From an uncultured Latescibacterota bacterium (GTDB taxonomy: Bacteria > Latescibacterota > UBA2968), in contig OX638329.1 of assembly GCA_951812755.1 (NCBI GenBank), forward strand, positions 4,596,522 through 4,660,521: a stretch of DNA of 64,000 nucleotides, in the 5' to 3' direction. A program made the translations under genes and the position numbers. Numbering within the stretch: position 1 is the first letter of the stretch; each line of letters starts with the position of its first letter. The notes under the pieces were generated by a model. That model did not search any database. It saw nothing but the letters and a program-made list of their open reading frames with translations, and had not been told where the DNA came from. Of this stretch, positions 47,381-57,058 are shown piece by piece.

Positions 47381-48352
47381 TCAATCCCACTCCAGAATGA
47401 CGCCGAGTGCTTCGTCCGGCTTGTGATAGAGCAGGTGATACGCATCCGGAGTTTGTTCCCATGAGAGTCTGTGGGTAATCAGTTCCGCGACTTTGACCCG
47501 TCCGTCAATCAGCATCTGGGCTGCATCCCGCATACACGCCTCTCTGGGTGTGTCGATGCGGATGCCCGCGATAATCTGCTTGTTCATGAAGGCGTCTCCT
47601 TCCAGGGGCAATGGCGCACCTTGATACTTCGCGATGAGATGAATTGTTCCCCTGGGTGCGAGCATCTTCTGAGCTTGTTCGAAGGACTGGATGCCCGCGT
47701 AGCCACCAACGCACTCGACGACGAGGTCGGCACCCTTACCATCTGTGAGTTCCTTGACCGCTGCGATGGAGTCGGTCTGGGAGACATTGATCACATTTTC
47801 GTGCCCCAGTTTCCGCGCGATATCGCATCGGAGAGGCTGTGCATCGACGACGATTACACGTCCGGGATCGCGTTCCCAGACAATCTGAGCGCACAGAGCA
47901 CCTACGATCCCCTGGCCGAGCACGACAACGGTCTGCCCGGGTTCTATTGGCGAAGTGCGCATCCACATCACAGAACTGGTCGCGAGTGGGAGAAAGGTTG
48001 CGGTCTCATAGCTGAGTTCATCCGGAAGGGAGAAAGCGCGCCGGGATCTCTCGGTTTCGCCGGCAATGACGTACTGAGCGTGCGGGGTGTTCGCCATGAC
48101 ACGCTGTCCCACTGCGAAATCCTGGATATCGTCGCCCACGGCCACAACCTCACCCGCGTCGGAATACCCCATCATTTCAGGACTTACCGCCTCTTCCCTG
48201 ACGTATCGCCAAAATAGCTCCGACCCCCTGCTGATCAGGCTGCGCTTGACCTCAATCAGCATCTGATCGGGACCGGGTTCTGGCTGTTCGACTTCGACCA
48301 TCTGCACATTGGCGAAGCCATCGAGCTTTTCAAGTCGTTTCATTCGTGCCAT
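47381..48352 (-). CDS. Medium-chain dehydrogenase/reductase (zinc-binding-type fold)
   Basis: 323 residues. The GroES-like N-terminal half has SRGSELFWRYV and GYSDAGEVVAVGDDIQDFAVGQRV. The NAD(P) Rossmann motif is VVLGQGIVGALC. The usual catalytic Cys-Gly-S-D and GHE zinc ligands are replaced (SLISRGSEL, MGYSDAGE), so it is probably zinc-independent, like the bacteriochlorophyllide- and threonine-dehydrogenase-like minor branches. Likely oxidises or reduces a sugar-derived carbonyl with its Gfo/Idh neighbours. Confidence 0.8.
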   Translation of the reverse strand: MARMKRLEKLDGFANVQMVEVEQPEPGPDQMLIEVKRSLISRGSELFWRYVREEAVSPEMMGYSDAGEVVAVGDDIQDFAVGQRVMANTPHAQYVIAGETERSRRAFSLPDELSYETATFLPLATSSVMWMRTSPIEPGQTVVVLGQGIVGALCAQIVWERDPGRVIVVDAQPLRCDIARKLGHENVINVSQTDSIAAVKELTDGKGADLVVECVGGYAGIQSFEQAQKMLAPRGTIHLIAKYQGAPLPLEGDAFMNKQIIAGIRIDTPREACMRDAAQMLIDGRVKVAELITHRLSWEQTPDAYHLLYHKPDEALGVILEWD

Positions 48353-48364
48353 AACGGCATCCTT

Positions 48365-49102
48365 TCAGTTGATATCGCGCAAGCCTTCCCAGTGATCCCA
48401 CAGGTCGAAGGGCAAATCGAACATGATATCACTCAGGTTTTTGAAAGCAAAGCGATTGACAAGCGCCATGCGGATATCTGTCTGACAGTTCATACTGGCC
48501 GTATGCAGCATATAGTGGTGCCAAAAGCAGACCGTTCCCGCAGGAGCGGCGTGTTCATAGCGCGTGTCCGGATGCAGAAATCCGGGAACTTTGAGACCAC
48601 TCAAATTAGTCAGGGCATGTTCCTGGAAATATCGAGCAACCTTAAGGTGTGCCCCCGCCCATGTGGTAAAACCGCCGCCACGGGGCAAGACATCGCTGAG
48701 ATTAATAGTAACGGCAACGGTAAAAGTATCCGCCACACCTTCGATGAGATACCCATCCAGATGCCCTCGCGGCGGCTGCCAGTCCGTATGCCCGCTCGGG
48801 TAAATCATTTTACACAGCCCATTCCCAGGCGAACGAAGACGCCCCGTACCCGCGAGTTCTTCAGCCATTTCGTAAAGCGGTGTATCTGTCCTCATAGCCG
48901 CGACTGCGGGATGGTCGCTACACGGAAGGTTGCCTTTGGGTCCCGCGTTAATCCACGTCTGAGGATCATCGCGGTCTGCTTCAATATGTTCCCACACGGC
49001 ATCCCGCGCATTTTTGAGTAGCTCTGATGCAATCAGGTCGGGTTTGACAACATAGCCATTTTTTTTAAAAAAGGCTTTCTCTTCATTAGAAAAATAAGAC
49101 AT
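48365..49102 (-). CDS. Phytanoyl-CoA dioxygenase (PhyH) family protein
   Basis: 245-residue Fe(II)/2-oxoglutarate oxygenase. HLDGY supplies the first His and Asp of the facial triad, and FWHHYMLHTAS a later His. The following R-x (RMALVNRFAF) fits the 2-oxoglutarate arginine. Members hydroxylate diverse small molecules, not only phytanoyl-CoA. ATG 49102 with GGGAG upstream is used, not the TTG at 49108. It lies among sugar dehydrogenases, so an osmolyte or sugar derivative is a plausible substrate. Confidence 0.8.
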   Translation of the reverse strand: MSYFSNEEKAFFKKNGYVVKPDLIASELLKNARDAVWEHIEADRDDPQTWINAGPKGNLPCSDHPAVAAMRTDTPLYEMAEELAGTGRLRSPGNGLCKMIYPSGHTDWQPPRGHLDGYLIEGVADTFTVAVTINLSDVLPRGGGFTTWAGAHLKVARYFQEHALTNLSGLKVPGFLHPDTRYEHAAPAGTVCFWHHYMLHTASMNCQTDIRMALVNRFAFKNLSDIMFDLPFDLWDHWEGLRDIN

Positions 49103-49148
49103 GGTCAACTCCCTGTTTATGGATGAATTCTACTCTCCCCACAACTGA

Positions 49149-50351
49149 TCAGTCGATTTCCAATCGATTATCCGTGGGCGGATCGCCCAAATCGGGAATC
49201 TCGAGCAATTCACCGCCCTTGAGGGCCGATTCGTGGGCAATGAGGCCGGGGATCAGGTAGCGCGCAGCTTCGTAAATATTGTTCGGCGGCGTCTTATCCG
49301 AGACACAGGCGCGAACAAAATCGTCAACGAGAAACTGATGTGACCCATTGTGACCATTCGGTAAACCTCTGAATGCATCGGGCAAGCGGTGAACCGGATG
49401 AACGGGCGCAACAGTGTGATGCGTCCCATCGTCTGCTGTAACCTTGTCCATATCGCCCTCAACGCGCCTTGCTGCCGCGCGGCAGGTAAGCAGCGCATCG
49501 AGAGATTCGCGTTCAGATCGGTCTTTTGTGAGCCAGACAGCACCCGAGGCATTGTGTTCAAAACTGCCTTTTGTGCCAAACATCGTCATACGCACCGCAC
49601 CCGGATGTCCGACACGGCGAAATTCATTGATGCGTGCGGTGCTGCCATCGGACAGCTTTAACAGCGCAGATTCATTGCTGAAAGGATTATTCCACTTATT
49701 TGATTTATAGATTCCATCCTCGTGGCGGTCTGTAAAGCCCTGACATGAAACATGAGTCATACGCGCGCCCGTAATAGAGAGAATCTGACTCGTCGAATGG
49801 GTGGGATAAAACATGGGCGGTACACCAGCGGTTTCGCGCCAATTTTTACCGCCGCGCCACCTGGCAACAGCGTACAGACCGTGATCCCAGTCGTGATAAT
49901 ATTCGGCTTCGGCGTACACAATATCGCCAAACGCACCCTCGCGGAATCGCTGCCGACAATAAATCACTGCAGGATAGTAGTAACTCGTTTCACCGAGCAT
50001 ATAGATATTGCCCGTCTCGCGGACAGCCTCGGCAATAGCGCGAAGTTCGTCGAGTGCTATACCAGGTGGTACGGCTGAATAAACGTGTTTACCCGCGCGA
50101 AGTGCCTGCGCTGCTTGTGGCCCGTGCAGCCAGTTCTGGGTAAAAAGCGCGATAGCATCAACATCTGTATCACACAGATCATCGAGAGAAGGAGAAGTCT
50201 GCACAATCCCGTGTTTTTCTGCATTACTCTGGCGTTTTTCAGCATCCAGATCGCATAGAATAACCTGATCCACATCTGGATGTGCATTGAACAGAGGAAT
50301 AAAACCCTGTGCAAATGCCCCCACCCCAACAATGCCGAGACGAATGCCCAT
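49149..50351 (-). CDS. Gfo/Idh/MocA family oxidoreductase
   Basis: 400 residues. Rossmann motif IVGVGAFAQGFIP at about 7-19. The EKP-lysine position reads KHVYSAVPPGI, so the catalytic Lys is again not at its usual place. The second domain contains YYHDWDHGLYAVARWRGGKNWRETAGVPPMFYPTHSTS, a clear substrate-domain segment of sugar dehydrogenases that includes a histidine-rich loop. Located 12 bases after the zinc alcohol dehydrogenase, so the two form an operon. Confidence 0.8.
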   Translation of the reverse strand: MGIRLGIVGVGAFAQGFIPLFNAHPDVDQVILCDLDAEKRQSNAEKHGIVQTSPSLDDLCDTDVDAIALFTQNWLHGPQAAQALRAGKHVYSAVPPGIALDELRAIAEAVRETGNIYMLGETSYYYPAVIYCRQRFREGAFGDIVYAEAEYYHDWDHGLYAVARWRGGKNWRETAGVPPMFYPTHSTSQILSITGARMTHVSCQGFTDRHEDGIYKSNKWNNPFSNESALLKLSDGSTARINEFRRVGHPGAVRMTMFGTKGSFEHNASGAVWLTKDRSERESLDALLTCRAAARRVEGDMDKVTADDGTHHTVAPVHPVHRLPDAFRGLPNGHNGSHQFLVDDFVRACVSDKTPPNNIYEAARYLIPGLIAHESALKGGELLEIPDLGDPPTDNRLEID

Positions 50352-50363
50352 GGAACCTGCCTT

Positions 50364-51389
50364 TTATTTTACGAGATGTACTTTGACACAGCCGGATTTC
50401 TTATCAGCAGCGGTGTAAAAAGCTTCGGCGATATCTGCAAAGGGATAGCGGTGAGTGACGAGTTTCGTAGCTTCCACACGCCCAGAGATAATGAGATCAA
50501 TAGCGACATCAAAATCGGTACGCATGCCGCTGAAACCGTAGCAATTAGAGCCTGTAATATTGACTTCGGACCAGACAATTGAGCGCAAGTCAACCTCGAG
50601 GGGCTTGAAGTAACCGGCCACGAGAACGATCATGGCATGGCGGCGCGATATAGCGATGGAATCATCGAAGTTCTGCGCGGTGCCCACAGTTTCGATAACA
50701 GCGTCATACCCCATGCCATCGGTAAGGTCTTTAACCACATCCTTCACATCGGTCGTCGTGATATCGACGATGTGATCCGCGCCGAGGTCACGCGCGAGGT
50801 CGGCCTGCTGCGGATATTTGGTGGTAATAAGCGTTTCGCGCACACCAATAGCTTTGGCAACCGCCAGGCAAAGTTGACCAATAGTTCCCCCACCGATCAC
50901 GGCGACCCGATCCTGGTAAGACGCTTTTGCCTGCGCGAGTGCGCGATGCGCGACAGCGAGGGGTTCTACAAGCGCACCCTGTTCGAAAGTCATGTCGGGC
51001 AATTTAAAGACACTATTTACATGCGCGGTAGTATATTCCGAAAAGCCACCGTGAGATTCGCCCGAAAACCACTTGCGATTGGCGCAGTGATTGTAGCGAC
51101 CTGTAACACAATAGTGACATGTACCGCAATGCGAAAAACATTCGGCAGTAACGAGATCCCCTATCTCGATATCTGCCACGCCCTCACCCACTTCGGCAAC
51201 CGTGCCACACAACTCGTGTCCCGCAGCGCGTTCGAGCGAGGGTTTCCACTCGCCAAAATAATTGTGCAAATCGCTACCGCAGATACCAGAGCTTCTCGTT
51301 TGAAGAGTGATATACCCCGGTGCCGGGGGCGTGTATTCAACATCTTGCCATTCTATTTCGCGGATACCTTTGTAAAGTGCTGCTTTCAT
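50364..51389 (-). CDS. Zinc-dependent alcohol/polyol dehydrogenase (threonine/sorbitol dehydrogenase-like)
   Basis: 341-residue MDR enzyme. SSGICGSDLHNYFGEW gives the catalytic-zinc Cys-x2-D-x-His, and AAGHELCGTV the GHE motif. The structural-zinc lobe is CFSHCGTCHYCVTGRYNHC with the four Cys. The Rossmann motif VAVIGGGTIGQLC follows. It would oxidise a sugar alcohol or polyol with NAD, feeding the Gfo/Idh enzyme encoded next. AGGAG precedes ATG 51389. The sialate-esterase gene lies 24 bases upstream on the same strand. Confidence 0.9.
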   Translation of the reverse strand: MKAALYKGIREIEWQDVEYTPPAPGYITLQTRSSGICGSDLHNYFGEWKPSLERAAGHELCGTVAEVGEGVADIEIGDLVTAECFSHCGTCHYCVTGRYNHCANRKWFSGESHGGFSEYTTAHVNSVFKLPDMTFEQGALVEPLAVAHRALAQAKASYQDRVAVIGGGTIGQLCLAVAKAIGVRETLITTKYPQQADLARDLGADHIVDITTTDVKDVVKDLTDGMGYDAVIETVGTAQNFDDSIAISRRHAMIVLVAGYFKPLEVDLRSIVWSEVNITGSNCYGFSGMRTDFDVAIDLIISGRVEATKLVTHRYPFADIAEAFYTAADKKSGCVKVHLVK

Positions 51390-51413
51390 TTTTATCTCCT
51401 GTAGAGGTTGGAC

Positions 51414-52943
51414 TTACTGCCGGTCGGCAGTGATACCGGGCCAGTCATCTGTGCGAAAAGGCGACGCTGGCAAATCTGCCCCATTGTACAAATTGCAAAT
51501 TGGATTATCTGCCCATGCATATCTCACTGCAACGGGTTGCTGCACATCTTTGCTCCAGACCAGTACATCATTCCCGTCAATTTTTGCCTCTGCCCAAACG
51601 AATTTGCGATCTTGCCCGGCAATCGCAAAACCTTTGAGCGCATCCCCCTTTGCCTTTAAGCCGCTGTATGTGTGATCAAAACTCAGACGAATTTTGTCTT
51701 CTTCAACCGCCATAGACCGATAAATGGGACCAGAATGCGGTTGATCCAGACCATAGACCGTAGCTTCTGCCCCCAGAGCCAGACGCAATCCAACATCCTG
51801 TTTATTTTTTGGGTGAATATCATCAGCCTCTCCAATATCAATCGTCACAGCCATACCGGTATTTGGCAATGAAAGTGCCATCAATTGCGCCTCGCGCAAT
51901 TCAGCCCAGGCACTTTCCTCGGGATTTTCCTTTACCTGCCTGAAATTGGCAAGCTGCACAAAGAAAAACGGAAATGCGCCCTGCCCCCAACTCGAACGCC
52001 AGTTCTGAATCATCGCCGGAAACAACGCGCGATATTGATACGCACGGCCAGCATTTGATTCCCCCTGATACCAGATCGCACCGCGAATGGGATATGGAAC
52101 GAGAGGCGCGATCATTCCATTATAGAGCACAGACGGACGATGGGGGTGATTCGGACCGCGCGGTGCTCGCGGGCGGCGTTGCCCCAAAGCGCGCAAGCTA
52201 TCGGTATTTGCACGCCATACAGCGAGTCTGGCCTGGAAGCTCTCCTGTGCTTCTGGATACGCGGCGATGTGTTCTGCCCAGCGTTTGCCCAGCGGCGCAT
52301 ACGCTGGTATAGTTTGAAGCGCAGACAATGAAGTCCAGGCTTCAGCCGGTGTACCCCCCCAGGATGTATTGATAAGACCAATGGGCACATTTAAAGTCTT
52401 GTGCAAACGGCGTCCAAAATAATAAGCCACCGCAGAAAAATTGCCGACACTACCCGTATCGCATACACTCCATGTGCCCTCAACGTCTTGCGCGGGCCTT
52501 TGTGCGGCATTGCGTTTGACCGTAAAAAGCCTGATATTGGGATAATCTGCCGCTTCGATTTCCTCCTCAGCATTTTGAGAACGCCTGACGGTCCAGGCCA
52601 TGTTAGATTGTCCCGAGCAGGCCCAGACTTCTCCCACCATCACATTGTTAAACGTGATGACATTCTTGCCGCGCACGGTGAGTTGATACGGCCCTCCCGC
52701 ATCCATCTGACTCAGGTGGATCTGCCAGGCGCCACTTGCATCTGCTGTGATTGTCACGCGCTGGGTATCTAACTCAATGGTAATCTCTTCATTGGCACTG
52801 GCATTTCCCCACACGGATATTGGAATTTGCCGCTGCAACACCATATTGTCTGAAAAAATCGCGGGCAGAGAAACATCTGCGAGAATGGGACAGGGAAGCA
52901 ATAACAGCAGGGCGGCAATGGATTTGCGAACAGTAGAAGTCAT
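51414..52943 (-). CDS. Sialate O-acetylesterase family protein (SGNH fold)
   Basis: 509 residues with a signal peptide (about 1-22, SIAALLLLLPCPILA). The SASA-type SGNH hydrolase motifs are visible: VWACSGQSNMAW (nucleophile Ser), GAIWYQGESNAGRA (block III Asn), and DIGEADDIHPKNKQDVG (Asp and His). An N-terminal jelly-roll (about 25-105) precedes it. It would remove O-acetyl groups from sialic acid or plant glycans in the periplasm. First gene of a minus-strand operon with two sugar dehydrogenases. The 179-base spacer to the divergent esterase gene (53123) must hold both promoters. Confidence 0.85.
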   Translation of the reverse strand: MTSTVRKSIAALLLLLPCPILADVSLPAIFSDNMVLQRQIPISVWGNASANEEITIELDTQRVTITADASGAWQIHLSQMDAGGPYQLTVRGKNVITFNNVMVGEVWACSGQSNMAWTVRRSQNAEEEIEAADYPNIRLFTVKRNAAQRPAQDVEGTWSVCDTGSVGNFSAVAYYFGRRLHKTLNVPIGLINTSWGGTPAEAWTSLSALQTIPAYAPLGKRWAEHIAAYPEAQESFQARLAVWRANTDSLRALGQRRPRAPRGPNHPHRPSVLYNGMIAPLVPYPIRGAIWYQGESNAGRAYQYRALFPAMIQNWRSSWGQGAFPFFFVQLANFRQVKENPEESAWAELREAQLMALSLPNTGMAVTIDIGEADDIHPKNKQDVGLRLALGAEATVYGLDQPHSGPIYRSMAVEEDKIRLSFDHTYSGLKAKGDALKGFAIAGQDRKFVWAEAKIDGNDVLVWSKDVQQPVAVRYAWADNPICNLYNGADLPASPFRTDDWPGITADRQ

Positions 52944-53122
52944 GGTTTATCCTTTGTATGTAGTTGCCCAATGTATCGTAGGGGCAACCCTCGTGGTTGC
53001 CCGATATATGATAAAGTGGGATTTCTCATCGCACAAGTCGGAATTGTTCCTTAGCCTTGCGTTTTTCCCAATAGCGACTTATTTTGTCGAATGATTTGTT
53101 GATCTATAAAAAGGAGACACTT

Positions 53123-54763
53123 ATGCCCATCTCTTTCCCACATCTTTTTTTAAAATACATCTCGATATGTATCATATTCCTGTGCTGTATAACAGGAACC
53201 TATGCGAAAAGCTATGCCCAGACCTATGTCACCACACTCGAAGGCGAACAACTCGGCGATATCGCCTGGGAAGATGCCCGCGCATTTACAGTGGTCACGC
53301 GTTCTACGTTGAATCGCCTGAAAAAAACAGATGAAGGTGTACCACCCAATCTCCAGGCACTATCGGATACAGCCTTTGCTGCTTTTGAAAAAAAAGACAA
53401 CTATCGCGCCTATCGCCTGTTTATACGATTTATGGCAATGACGCGAGACAAGGGCTATGGCGAAGGTACAGAACTCGCCGCAAGCTACAACCTGGTATTA
53501 AATCGCACCATCACAAACACGGGCGACACGCTTCAGGTGCAACTGAATCCCCTCTTCTCCCTGGGGCATCCACTTTCAGGCGAATATACAGCGCGGCTAT
53601 CGCTGCGAGGAACTAAGGGTGTGGTTGACGAGCGCACACTACCCATTTCGTCTGTCCGCGCTTTCGATTGCGCCTTACCAACAGAGGGTTTGCCCGAAGG
53701 ACCCGCCGGTGTGCGCTATGAATTGCGCGATCCATCGGGCAAAGTTTTGCTGCGATTCACACGGGCTTTTTGGCACACAGACGCAATGTCTTCACGTCTG
53801 AAAATTTTGCAAACACGGCTAAAAACCTTGCAGAGTGAGAATATCGCGTCCCGTGGTGCAACCCAGCGGGCAGCCGTTGAAACAATCGAATATATCGTCG
53901 CGCATCTCGAGGAAATGCACGCCAAATATGTGGGAGATCTCAGGCGAACAGCGCAACCTATGGTCATGAAATACCGCGGCGGCGGCAGAGGATTGACATG
54001 GCGCGGCCCGATTAACATACCGGCGGACATCGAACTCGCCGAAACCCTATCTTCGGCACTCTTGGAAGGAAAAGATCCCCTGAAGAAAAGTACTGGCGAC
54101 TTTCACCTCGCGTATCGATCAGCAGTTGACAGCCAGCTCGTACCCTACCGCATATTTGTGCCAGAGGGATATACGCCAGATCGGTCAGGGCCACTGATCA
54201 TTGGCCTTCACGGTGCCTCCGGCAACGAAAACACCTGGTTAGACCGGCGCAGAAGAGGCGAAACAGAGAATTTATGCAAGCGTCTATCACAAGAACGCGG
54301 ATATTTATTTGTTGCGCCAAGTGGGCGCGGACCTTTTACAGGGTATCGCGGGATTGGCGGGCAAGATGTCATGGATGTATTGGATCGCGTATTATCTATC
54401 TACAATATCGATCCAGAACGCGTGTACCTCACCGGTCATTCGATGGGTGGAGGCGGCACCTGGATTTTGGGATTGAGACATGCCGAAAAATTTTCCGCCA
54501 TCGCGCCAATCGCGGCCAGTGGGCGGTGGGTAAGATCGAGACACGTCAAACCGCATGCGGATCTCCCCGTGCTATTTTCGCAAGGGGCAAAGGACATGGT
54601 CGCGCTGGCAGAACCCGCCCGACGCACCGCAAAATTGTTGGCAAAATATATGAAAAATTTTACCTATAACGAAACCCCCGACGATACACACAACACGATA
54701 TGGTACACAGCCCTGCCGTCCATTTTTGATTTTTTTGACGCACATGGCGGCGTCTCGCAATGA
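53123..54763 (+). CDS. Secreted alpha/beta-hydrolase, PHB-depolymerase/feruloyl-esterase-like
   Basis: 546 residues with a signal segment (about 9-28). An uncharacterised N-terminal part (about 30-340) carries a helical region, and the C-terminal esterase domain (about 350-545) begins LIIGLHGASGNENTWLDRRRR. The nucleophile elbow is GHSMGG, with DLPVLFSQGAKDM supplying the Asp region and TPDDTHNT the His. It resembles the prolyl-oligopeptidase-like/esterase D group acting on polyesters or acylated glycans. AAGGAG at 53111-53116 fixes ATG 53123. Confidence 0.8.
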   Translation: MPISFPHLFLKYISICIIFLCCITGTYAKSYAQTYVTTLEGEQLGDIAWEDARAFTVVTRSTLNRLKKTDEGVPPNLQALSDTAFAAFEKKDNYRAYRLFIRFMAMTRDKGYGEGTELAASYNLVLNRTITNTGDTLQVQLNPLFSLGHPLSGEYTARLSLRGTKGVVDERTLPISSVRAFDCALPTEGLPEGPAGVRYELRDPSGKVLLRFTRAFWHTDAMSSRLKILQTRLKTLQSENIASRGATQRAAVETIEYIVAHLEEMHAKYVGDLRRTAQPMVMKYRGGGRGLTWRGPINIPADIELAETLSSALLEGKDPLKKSTGDFHLAYRSAVDSQLVPYRIFVPEGYTPDRSGPLIIGLHGASGNENTWLDRRRRGETENLCKRLSQERGYLFVAPSGRGPFTGYRGIGGQDVMDVLDRVLSIYNIDPERVYLTGHSMGGGGTWILGLRHAEKFSAIAPIAASGRWVRSRHVKPHADLPVLFSQGAKDMVALAEPARRTAKLLAKYMKNFTYNETPDDTHNTIWYTALPSIFDFFDAHGGVSQ

Positions 54764-54786
54764 TCCCATCTTGAAGAGAAAAGAAT

Positions 54787-55854
54787 ATGACCGCTGATTT
54801 TACAGGCCTTGGCCGAGCCGTTATCGATTGCGACATTCACAATGTGGTTACCTCATTGGAAACCCTTGTCCCATATCTGGAAGACCACTGGGTCGCGTAT
54901 ATTCGCGAATCCCATTTTCGGGGTCCCGGCGCGAATGATTATCCAGGTGGCGCGCCCACATCTGCGAGGAAAGGTACTCGCCCCGCAAATGGTCCCCCGG
55001 GTTCCGATCTGGAACTAACGCAAAAACAGGTAATCGATCCCTGGAATGTAGAAGTAGGGATTTTGACCTGTGGCTACTGGGTGCAAAGCGTACACAACGA
55101 AGACCTCGCAGCATCGCTTGCAACAGCGGTCAACCAGTGGCAGATCGATCATTGGCTGGAGAAAGACGCGCGTCTCCGCGCTTCATTGGTCGTGCCCAGC
55201 CAGAATCCCATCCTCGCCGCGCGAGAAATTGAGCGCTTTGGCGACCATCCTGGCTTCGTGCAGGTGATACTCCCGGTCCGGTCCTATTCTCTATATGGAA
55301 AAAGCGAATACAATCCGATGTACGCCGCAGCAGTAAAGCACGACCTGGCAATTGGCATTCATTTTGGCGGTGCCTCATCGCTTCCTCCCACACCTGTGGG
55401 CTGGCCTTCGACCTATATTGAAGAATGTGCCGATATGGCGCAGATTTTTCAGGCACAAGTCCTGAGCCTGATCTCCGAGGGGGCGTTTGCGCGATTTCCC
55501 AAATTGCGGGTGGTCTTAATCGAAAGTGGATTTGTATGGATGCCCGCATGGATGTGGCGCATGGACAAAGAGTGGAAAGGCCTGCGCCGAGACACCCCCT
55601 GGGTTGTGCGACCGCCATCGGACTATGTGCGGGAACATATTCGAATAACGCTACAACCAATGGACTCGCCCATAAATTCCGAACATCTATTGCAAATGAT
55701 TGGACAACTGGACTCAGACGAGATACTGATGTTTTCGACCGATTATCCACACTGGCATTTTGACGGACCGGATGACGCCATTCCAAAAGGGCTATCCGAT
55801 TCGCTATTGGAAAAAATTTTGAGAGAAAATGCACGAGCGTTTTACGGATTGTGA
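54787..55854 (+). CDS. Amidohydrolase_2 family protein, tandem paralogue 1
   Basis: 355-residue TIM-barrel hydrolase/decarboxylase. It begins VIDCDIHN, where the first His of HxH is Asp, as in the ACMS-decarboxylase-like branch. AIGIHFGG carries the central His and FSTDYPHWHFD the Asp. Length and motif set match the many amidohydrolase_2 proteins annotated for lactone or carboxylate turnover. It is followed within 60 bases by a close paralogue (55914-57044) sharing NEWQI-type, GDHPGFVQ, FQAQV and MFxTDYPHW segments, indicating a tandem duplication. Confidence 0.8.
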   Translation: MTADFTGLGRAVIDCDIHNVVTSLETLVPYLEDHWVAYIRESHFRGPGANDYPGGAPTSARKGTRPANGPPGSDLELTQKQVIDPWNVEVGILTCGYWVQSVHNEDLAASLATAVNQWQIDHWLEKDARLRASLVVPSQNPILAAREIERFGDHPGFVQVILPVRSYSLYGKSEYNPMYAAAVKHDLAIGIHFGGASSLPPTPVGWPSTYIEECADMAQIFQAQVLSLISEGAFARFPKLRVVLIESGFVWMPAWMWRMDKEWKGLRRDTPWVVRPPSDYVREHIRITLQPMDSPINSEHLLQMIGQLDSDEILMFSTDYPHWHFDGPDDAIPKGLSDSLLEKILRENARAFYGL

Positions 55855-55866
55855 GAGACGAGAGGG

Positions 55867-55891
55867 CCACAAAAAGCACAGAGGGCACAAA
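55867..55891. repeat. CACAAA/CACAGAGGG-type short tandem repeat between paralogues
   Basis: Three loose 9-base copies of a (C)ACARARRG word lie in the 60-base gap between the tandem amidohydrolase genes. Similar 'cacagaggcacaaa' strings are common in these kinds of genomes; no function is visible. Confidence 0.4.
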
Positions 55892-55913
55892 CGGAGACAT
55901 AAGGAGATATCGT

Positions 55914-57044
55914 ATGGCAACGACTATTTACGATCAAGATGTACAGAATTATCCTGTACATCCTGAACATCCTGCAAATCCCGATCAGCTATCGATAATC
56001 GATTGCGATATTCACAATGTAGATGGATACCAATCCCCTGCAACCGAGGTCTGGGTAGATTATATGCCCAGCGCGTGGAAGGATTATCATCTGAGCATTG
56101 CTGGACGCAGACGATCAGGTTCCAATTGCCCGAGAGCTGTACCCTTTGCCGCGCGAAACGATGCATTTCCCCCTGAGGGACCACCGGGGTCACATCTGGG
56201 CTTTATGCAGGAACAACTGCTGGATACCTGGGAAATGGACTACGGCATATTGAATCCGCTATCGCCTGCTGGCGGGCAGCAAAACCTGGAATACGGAGCT
56301 GCGATAGCACAAGCGGTTAATGAATGGCAAATAGCCGAATGGCTTGAAAAAGATGAGCGATTGCGCGCATCCCTGACCGTTGCGTATGAAGACGCCGACC
56401 TCGCCGTCGCTGAAATTGAACGCCTGGGCGATCACCCGGGATTTGTACAACTGATGTTCATGGCCCGAACAATGGAACCGCTGGGTCGCCGTAAATACTG
56501 GAAAATTTACGAAGCCGCCGTTGACTACGACCTCCCCATCGGCATTCACTTTGGCGGCACGGGTATTGGCCCAATTACAGGCGCGGGCAAGGCGGCGCAT
56601 TATATCCAGGATCACGGCGGAATGCCCATGGCATTTCAGGCACAGGTAACGAGCTATGTTTACGAAGGCGTTTTTGAGCGATTTCCCGACTTAAAAATCG
56701 TTCTAATCGAAGGCGGTTTTGGATGGGTGGTACCATTGATGTGGCGGATGGATAGCTGGTACCGAAAACTCAAAATGGAAGTCCCCTATTTGAAGCGGCT
56801 ACCCTCGGAATATATCCGGGACCATTTCTGGTTGACCACACAGCCGGTAGAAGAACCTTCAAACCCGGCGCATTTCGAGCAGATGCTGGCGCACATGGAC
56901 ATGGATGACAAACTGATGTTTGCGACCGATTATCCGCACTGGGATTTCGATTCGCCCGATCAAGCACTGCGCAATATATCGGACAGAAAAGTAAAAAAAC
57001 AAATCATGGCAGAGAATGCCCGGGAACTCTACGACCTGGACTAA
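55914..57044 (+). CDS. Amidohydrolase_2 family protein, tandem paralogue 2
   Basis: 376 residues from ATG 55914, which has AAGGAG upstream; the frame from 55851 only overlaps the preceding gene. It begins IIDCDIHNVDGYQ and has PIGIHFGGTG and MFATDYPHWDFD at the same positions as paralogue 1. The short N-terminal extension (TTIYDQDVQNYPVHPEHP) is absent from the paralogue. The pair, followed by an HpcH/HpaI aldolase 14 bases on, looks like a catabolic operon in which a ring-opened acid is hydrolysed or decarboxylated and then cleaved. Confidence 0.8.
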   Translation: MATTIYDQDVQNYPVHPEHPANPDQLSIIDCDIHNVDGYQSPATEVWVDYMPSAWKDYHLSIAGRRRSGSNCPRAVPFAARNDAFPPEGPPGSHLGFMQEQLLDTWEMDYGILNPLSPAGGQQNLEYGAAIAQAVNEWQIAEWLEKDERLRASLTVAYEDADLAVAEIERLGDHPGFVQLMFMARTMEPLGRRKYWKIYEAAVDYDLPIGIHFGGTGIGPITGAGKAAHYIQDHGGMPMAFQAQVTSYVYEGVFERFPDLKIVLIEGGFGWVVPLMWRMDSWYRKLKMEVPYLKRLPSEYIRDHFWLTTQPVEEPSNPAHFEQMLAHMDMDDKLMFATDYPHWDFDSPDQALRNISDRKVKKQIMAENARELYDLD

Positions 57045-57058
57045 ACGCGAGGTATATA

